From NCBI GenBank assembly GCA_030372335.1, contig JAUDCW010000002.1: a stretch of 64,000 nt of DNA. One strand, written 5' to 3'. The DNA is from JALCOL01 sp022649665. GTDB lineage: Bacteria; Bacillota; Bacilli; Lactobacillales; Enterococcaceae. Positions 60,662 to 64,000 of this stretch are shown piece by piece. Below the pieces are notes generated by a model. It was not told where the DNA came from and did no database searches. It was given only the letters and a program-made list of their open reading frames with translations. The position numbers and the translations under genes are program-made. Positions within the stretch are counted from its first letter, which is position 1. Each line of letters begins with the position of its first letter.

Positions 60662-61597
60662 ATGGAAAACGAAAACAATAACGATAAATTAGAAATGGTC
60701 GACGAAATAAAAGAAAGTGCACCGCCCTTAGGGATCAAAATGATCGCGCGCGAATTTGTGAAAGACAAGATCGCGATGGGTTCATTGGTCCTGCTAGTCG
60801 TGATCATCTTGACGGTCTTTATCGGTGCAGCGCTCATCAACCAGGATAAAGTGATGACCGTCAGCATTTTGGATAAATATGCGCCGCCCGGCTCGATCTC
60901 TGCGCTTGGCCACAAGTATCTTTTAGGGGCAGACGAAGGCGGGCGCGATGTATTGGGGCAATTATTCATCGGGGCCCGCAATTCGATCGTGATCGGCTTT
61001 ACGATCACGATCATCACCTCGGTCATCGGGGTCGGCTACGGGGTGATCTCCGGCTACTTTGGTGGAAAGATCGACAGCGCGATGATGCGGCTGGTCGATT
61101 TTATCATGATCTTGCCGACGATGCTTTTGATCATCGTCTTCGTAACACTCGTTCCGCGCTACAATGTTTGGGCATTCATCGTCATCATGTCAGCCTTCTA
61201 TTGGGTCGCCAAAGCGCGTTTGTTCCGTGCCAAGGCGCTTTCTGAAGGCGAACGCGATTACATCAGCGCTTCAAAAACACTTGGGACCGGCAACTTTATG
61301 ATTATTTTCCGCGAGCTGCTGCCCAATTTAAGCTCGCTGATCATTACGAACTTGACGATGAACTTTGCTGCGAATATCGGGATCGAAACGACGCTGACTT
61401 ACCTTGGCTTTGGTCTGCCGGCGAATGTTCCAAGTTTGGGGACATTGATCAGTTTCGCAGCCAATGGCGATGTTTTGAGCAATCGCAAGTGGATCTGGGT
61501 TCCGGCATCAGTTCTGATTTTAGTCTTGATGCTTAGCATAAATTATGTCGGGCAGGCGATCAAACGATCTGCTGATGCACGACAGCGTTTAGGATAG
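60662..61597 (+). CDS. oppC: Oligopeptide ABC transporter permease OppC
   Basis: Second permease. 311 residues: an acidic cytosolic N terminus of ~40 residues, a first helix (SLVLLVVIILTVFIGAAL), GADEGGRDVLGQLFIGARNS, four to five more helices and the EAA loop DYISASKTLGTGNFMIIFRELLPN. GAAAGGAGC before the ATG. Confidence 0.94.
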   Translation: MENENNNDKLEMVDEIKESAPPLGIKMIAREFVKDKIAMGSLVLLVVIILTVFIGAALINQDKVMTVSILDKYAPPGSISALGHKYLLGADEGGRDVLGQLFIGARNSIVIGFTITIITSVIGVGYGVISGYFGGKIDSAMMRLVDFIMILPTMLLIIVFVTLVPRYNVWAFIVIMSAFYWVAKARLFRAKALSEGERDYISASKTLGTGNFMIIFRELLPNLSSLIITNLTMNFAANIGIETTLTYLGFGLPANVPSLGTLISFAANGDVLSNRKWIWVPASVLILVLMLSINYVGQAIKRSADARQRLG

Positions 61598-61629
61598 ACC
61601 AAAAAATGAAAAAACCAGGAGGAAAGAGG

Positions 61630-63423
61630 ATGAAAGCAAAGAAAATTTTCGGCATGTTGACATTAGCTTCTTTGACGGTGTTGAGCTTGGCTGCGTGCGG
61701 CGGCGGCAATACCAGCTCGAGCGGGGATAATGGCAGCAAAGGAACAAAAACAGAAGCGGTAAAACTTCCAACAAAGGCGAAAAATACGAAAGAAGCTAAA
61801 AAAGGCGGTAAATTAGAAGTTGCTGTTGTGATGGATACGCCGTTCAAAGGCGTCTTCAGCGACCAATTTGCAAAAGATGCCTATGATACTACCTTTATGG
61901 AACCTTCACACCAAGTATTGTTTGATCATGATGAAAACTTCAAGATCATCGAAGGTGGTCCGGCTGATCTGAAATTGGATATCGACGCCAAAACAGCGAC
62001 GATCACGGTTCGCAAAGATTTGAAATGGTCAGACGGTCAAGATGTCGTTGCTGATGATGTGATCTTTTCTTATGAAGTGATCGGCTCGAAAGATTATGAC
62101 GGCGTCCGCTATGATTCCAATTTCCAAAACATCGTTGGGATGGATGAATTCCATGCGGGGACCGCTTCAACGATCTCAGGGATCGAAAAAGTCGACGACA
62201 AAACAGTCAAGATCACTTATAAAGAAATGAATCCTTCAATGCAGCAATTAGAAGGCGGCGTCTGGAGTCATGCGATGCCGAAACATCAATTTGACGGGAT
62301 CGCTGTCAAAGATATGGAAGCGAGCGACGCGGTCCGCAAAAATCCGGTCAGCTTTGGACCTTATATGATGACGAATATCGTCAGCGGCGAATCGGTGGAA
62401 TACAAGCCGAACCCTTACTACTATCAAGGCAAACCAAAACTTGACAGCATCGTCTTCAAATCGATCAGTTCCGCGGCTTCGATCAAAGCGATGGAAGCCA
62501 AACAATATGATCTGTTCTTGAGCATGCCGACCGATACGTATCCATCGTATAAGAGCGTTGACGGCTATGAAGTCTTGGGACGTCCGGAAACGTCTTATAC
62601 GTACCTCGGCTTCAAACTGGGCAAATGGGATGCGGCGAAAAACCAAGTGGTAACCGATCCGAATGCGAAGATGGCCGACAAATCTTTGCGTCAAGCGATG
62701 GGCTACGCGATCGACAATGATGCGGTCGGTTCGAAATTCTACAATGGCTTGCGCTCGAATGCGAATACGTTGATCCCACCAGTCTTTAAAAACTTGTCGG
62801 ACTCCAGCCTTAAAGGATACACATATGATGTGAAAAAAGCGAAGAAATTATTGGATGATGCCGGCTACAAAGATACGAACAAAGACGGGATCCGCGAAGA
62901 TAAAAATGGGAAAGAATTTACGATCCACTTTGCTTCGATGTCCGGCGGCGAAACGGCACAGCCATTAGCGGATTACTACAAACAATGCTGGAAAGAAATC
63001 GGCTTGAAAGTCGAATATACGACCGGCCGCTTGATTGACTTCCAAGCGTTCTATGACAAACTGGAAAATGATGATCCAGAGATCGATGTCTACCAAGCGG
63101 CTTGGTCGACAGATACCGATCCGAACCCGAACGGACTTTGGGGGAAAGACGCGAAGTTCAACTATACGCGCTTCTCCTCTGAAGAAAATGATAAGCTGCT
63201 GGCAGCGATCAATTCAACTGAATCGATGGATGCCGACAAGCAGGAACAAAACTATCACAAGTGGGAAAAATACGCTTCTGAAGAAGCGTTTGCGATCCCA
63301 ACGCTATTCCGGAATGAAACATTGCCGATCTCGACGCGTGTAACGGATTGGGACTGGTCGTACAAAGTTCCTTCAAAAGGCGAGATGTGGTATAAAGCCG
63401 GCGTAACGGCTGACAAACGCTAA
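61630..63423 (+). CDS. oppA: Oligopeptide-binding lipoprotein OppA
   Basis: Extracytoplasmic peptide-binding protein of the SBP family 5. About 597 residues: lipoprotein signal peptide ending in the lipobox LAAC (mature Cys near residue 24), a Gly/Ser-rich tether, then the two-lobed binding domain with KWSDGQDVVADDVIFSYE and VSFGPYMMTNIVSGESVEYKPN. The start at ATG 61630 has AGGAGG at ideal distance; the in-frame ATG at 61606 precedes that ribosome binding site. Being last in oppDFBCA matches the lactococcal order. Confidence 0.95.
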   Translation: MKAKKIFGMLTLASLTVLSLAACGGGNTSSSGDNGSKGTKTEAVKLPTKAKNTKEAKKGGKLEVAVVMDTPFKGVFSDQFAKDAYDTTFMEPSHQVLFDHDENFKIIEGGPADLKLDIDAKTATITVRKDLKWSDGQDVVADDVIFSYEVIGSKDYDGVRYDSNFQNIVGMDEFHAGTASTISGIEKVDDKTVKITYKEMNPSMQQLEGGVWSHAMPKHQFDGIAVKDMEASDAVRKNPVSFGPYMMTNIVSGESVEYKPNPYYYQGKPKLDSIVFKSISSAASIKAMEAKQYDLFLSMPTDTYPSYKSVDGYEVLGRPETSYTYLGFKLGKWDAAKNQVVTDPNAKMADKSLRQAMGYAIDNDAVGSKFYNGLRSNANTLIPPVFKNLSDSSLKGYTYDVKKAKKLLDDAGYKDTNKDGIREDKNGKEFTIHFASMSGGETAQPLADYYKQCWKEIGLKVEYTTGRLIDFQAFYDKLENDDPEIDVYQAAWSTDTDPNPNGLWGKDAKFNYTRFSSEENDKLLAAINSTESMDADKQEQNYHKWEKYASEEAFAIPTLFRNETLPISTRVTDWDWSYKVPSKGEMWYKAGVTADKR

Positions 63424-63444
63424 GACAGCTGATGAAAGAGAAAA

Positions 63445-63464
63445 GGCCCCGCGGGGTCTTTTTT
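63445..63464 (+). terminator. opp terminator
   Basis: GGCCC and GGGTC form a short GC-rich stem followed by TTTTTTCTTTTT. The flanks GAAAGAGAAAA and TTTTTGTCTTTC can extend it. Confidence 0.8.
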
Positions 63465-63502
63465 CTTTTTGTCTTTCAGCGGCAAAGAGCCCGGCGGAAA
63501 CA

Positions 63503-63531
63503 TTTAAAAAATGGCGATTTACTAGTATAAT
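63503..63531 (+). promoter_or_regulatory. rnc promoter
   Basis: TTTAAA (63503-63508), 17-base spacer, perfect TATAAT (63526-63531), about 50 bases before the rnc ATG. Confidence 0.65.
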
Positions 63532-63580
63532 GAGAAAAGATCGAACAAGATCTACAAATCTATTTAAAGGACTGTGACGA

Positions 63581-64000
63581 ATGGAACAAGCATTTCTGGA
63601 AGAACTGAAAACAGAGTATGGGATCGTTTTTGAACATGTCGATCTGCTGGAGCTTGCCTTCACCCACTCTTCTTTTGTCAACGAACATCGCAATTTGGCG
63701 CTGGAAGATAATGAACGAGTAGAATTTTTGGGCGACGCAGTCTTGGAGCTCTTGATTTCACGCTATGTATACGATCATTATCCGGATCTGCCGGAAGGAA
63801 AATTAACGAAAATACGCTCAGCGATCGTGCGCGAAGAATCGCTCGCGAAATTTGCGCAGGAATGCCATTTTGACCGCTATATCCGTTTAGGAAACGGCGA
63901 AGAGGCAAACGGCGGGCGCAAGCGGCCCTCTTTATTGTGCGATCTTTTTGAATCATTTTTAGGCGCGCTTTATTTGGATCAAGGCTTGGAAAAAGCGTTA
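63581..64000 (+). CDS. rnc: Ribonuclease III, 5' part
   Basis: Double-stranded-RNA endonuclease processing rRNA and mRNA. Read from the ATG at 63581, the first 140 codons are open to the window edge: LAFTHSSFVNEH, the signature NERVEFLGDAVLELL with the catalytic acidic residues, KLTKIRSAIVREESLAKFA, and CDLFESFLGALYLDQG. The dsRNA-binding domain lies beyond the window. It has its own promoter after the opp terminator. Confidence 0.96.
   Translation, partial: MEQAFLEELKTEYGIVFEHVDLLELAFTHSSFVNEHRNLALEDNERVEFLGDAVLELLISRYVYDHYPDLPEGKLTKIRSAIVREESLAKFAQECHFDRYIRLGNGEEANGGRKRPSLLCDLFESFLGALYLDQGLEKAL

Noticed and set aside
1..64000. CRISPR arrays, tRNA and rRNA genes
   Set aside because: No regularly spaced direct repeats, cloverleaf sequences or rRNA stretches were seen on either strand by reading.

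Overview
The window is a chromosomal core segment of a Gram-positive bacterium of the order Lactobacillales. The gene content and order (str, S10-spc-alpha, gmk-rpoZ-priA-fmt-rsmB-stp-prkC, asp23-fakA-recG-plsX-acpP) and the mevalonate route with a type 2 isopentenyl-diphosphate isomerase point there. The mevalonate kinase resembles the enterococcal enzyme as I remember it, so Enterococcaceae is my best guess; this is inference. By eye G+C is near one half, high for that family. I saw no rRNA, tRNA, CRISPR array, insertion sequence or prophage.

Layout. (1) 1-2400, minus strand: gpmA, a serine-recombinase-like gene with altered active-site residues, and rpiA. (2) 2474-7177: str operon rpsL-rpsG-fusA-tuf. 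(3) 7307-11374: a complete lower mevalonate operon (mvaK1-mvaD-mvaK2-fni) lying between the str and S10 operons. (4) 11486-25583: the S10-spc-alpha cluster from rpsJ to rplQ, with secY, adk, infA and rpmJ, three internal or leading promoters or attenuator-like hairpins, and a structured S10 leader. (5) 25807-29064: ecfA1-ecfA2-ecfT and truA. (6) 29300-40507: a less standard stretch with an MprF homologue whose synthase domain is degenerate, ruvAB, a TetR regulator, an oleate-hydratase homologue lacking the usual FAD-binding glycines and catalytic Glu, three unrecognised genes, a patatin-like phospholipase, a PC4/YdbC-like protein, yicC and a further small unrecognised gene. (7) 40578-51429: gmk-rpoZ, priA-fmt-rsmB-stp-prkC and rsgA-rpe-thiN. 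(8) 51476-57493: rpmB (minus) divergent from asp23-fakA, then recG, plsX and acpP. (9) 57556-63464: an oppDFBCA peptide-import operon whose promoter is flanked by CodY-like boxes, inserted between acpP and rnc. (10) 63581-64000: 5' part of rnc, cut by the window end.

How the parts fit: most of the window makes the translation machinery and feeds it (GTP and ATP recycling by gmk and adk, start-Met formylation by fmt, ribosome maturation by rsgA and rsmB). The mevalonate operon supplies isoprenoid precursors. MprF-like, patatin-like, FakA, PlsX, AcpP and the hydratase-like protein all concern lipids or the envelope, and Stp/PrkC senses the cell wall. The most unusual items are three family members that kept their fold but appear to have lost catalytic residues (recombinase-like, MprF-like, hydratase-like), and the set of phased CodY-like boxes upstream of opp. 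All functional statements come from motif reading without database searches.
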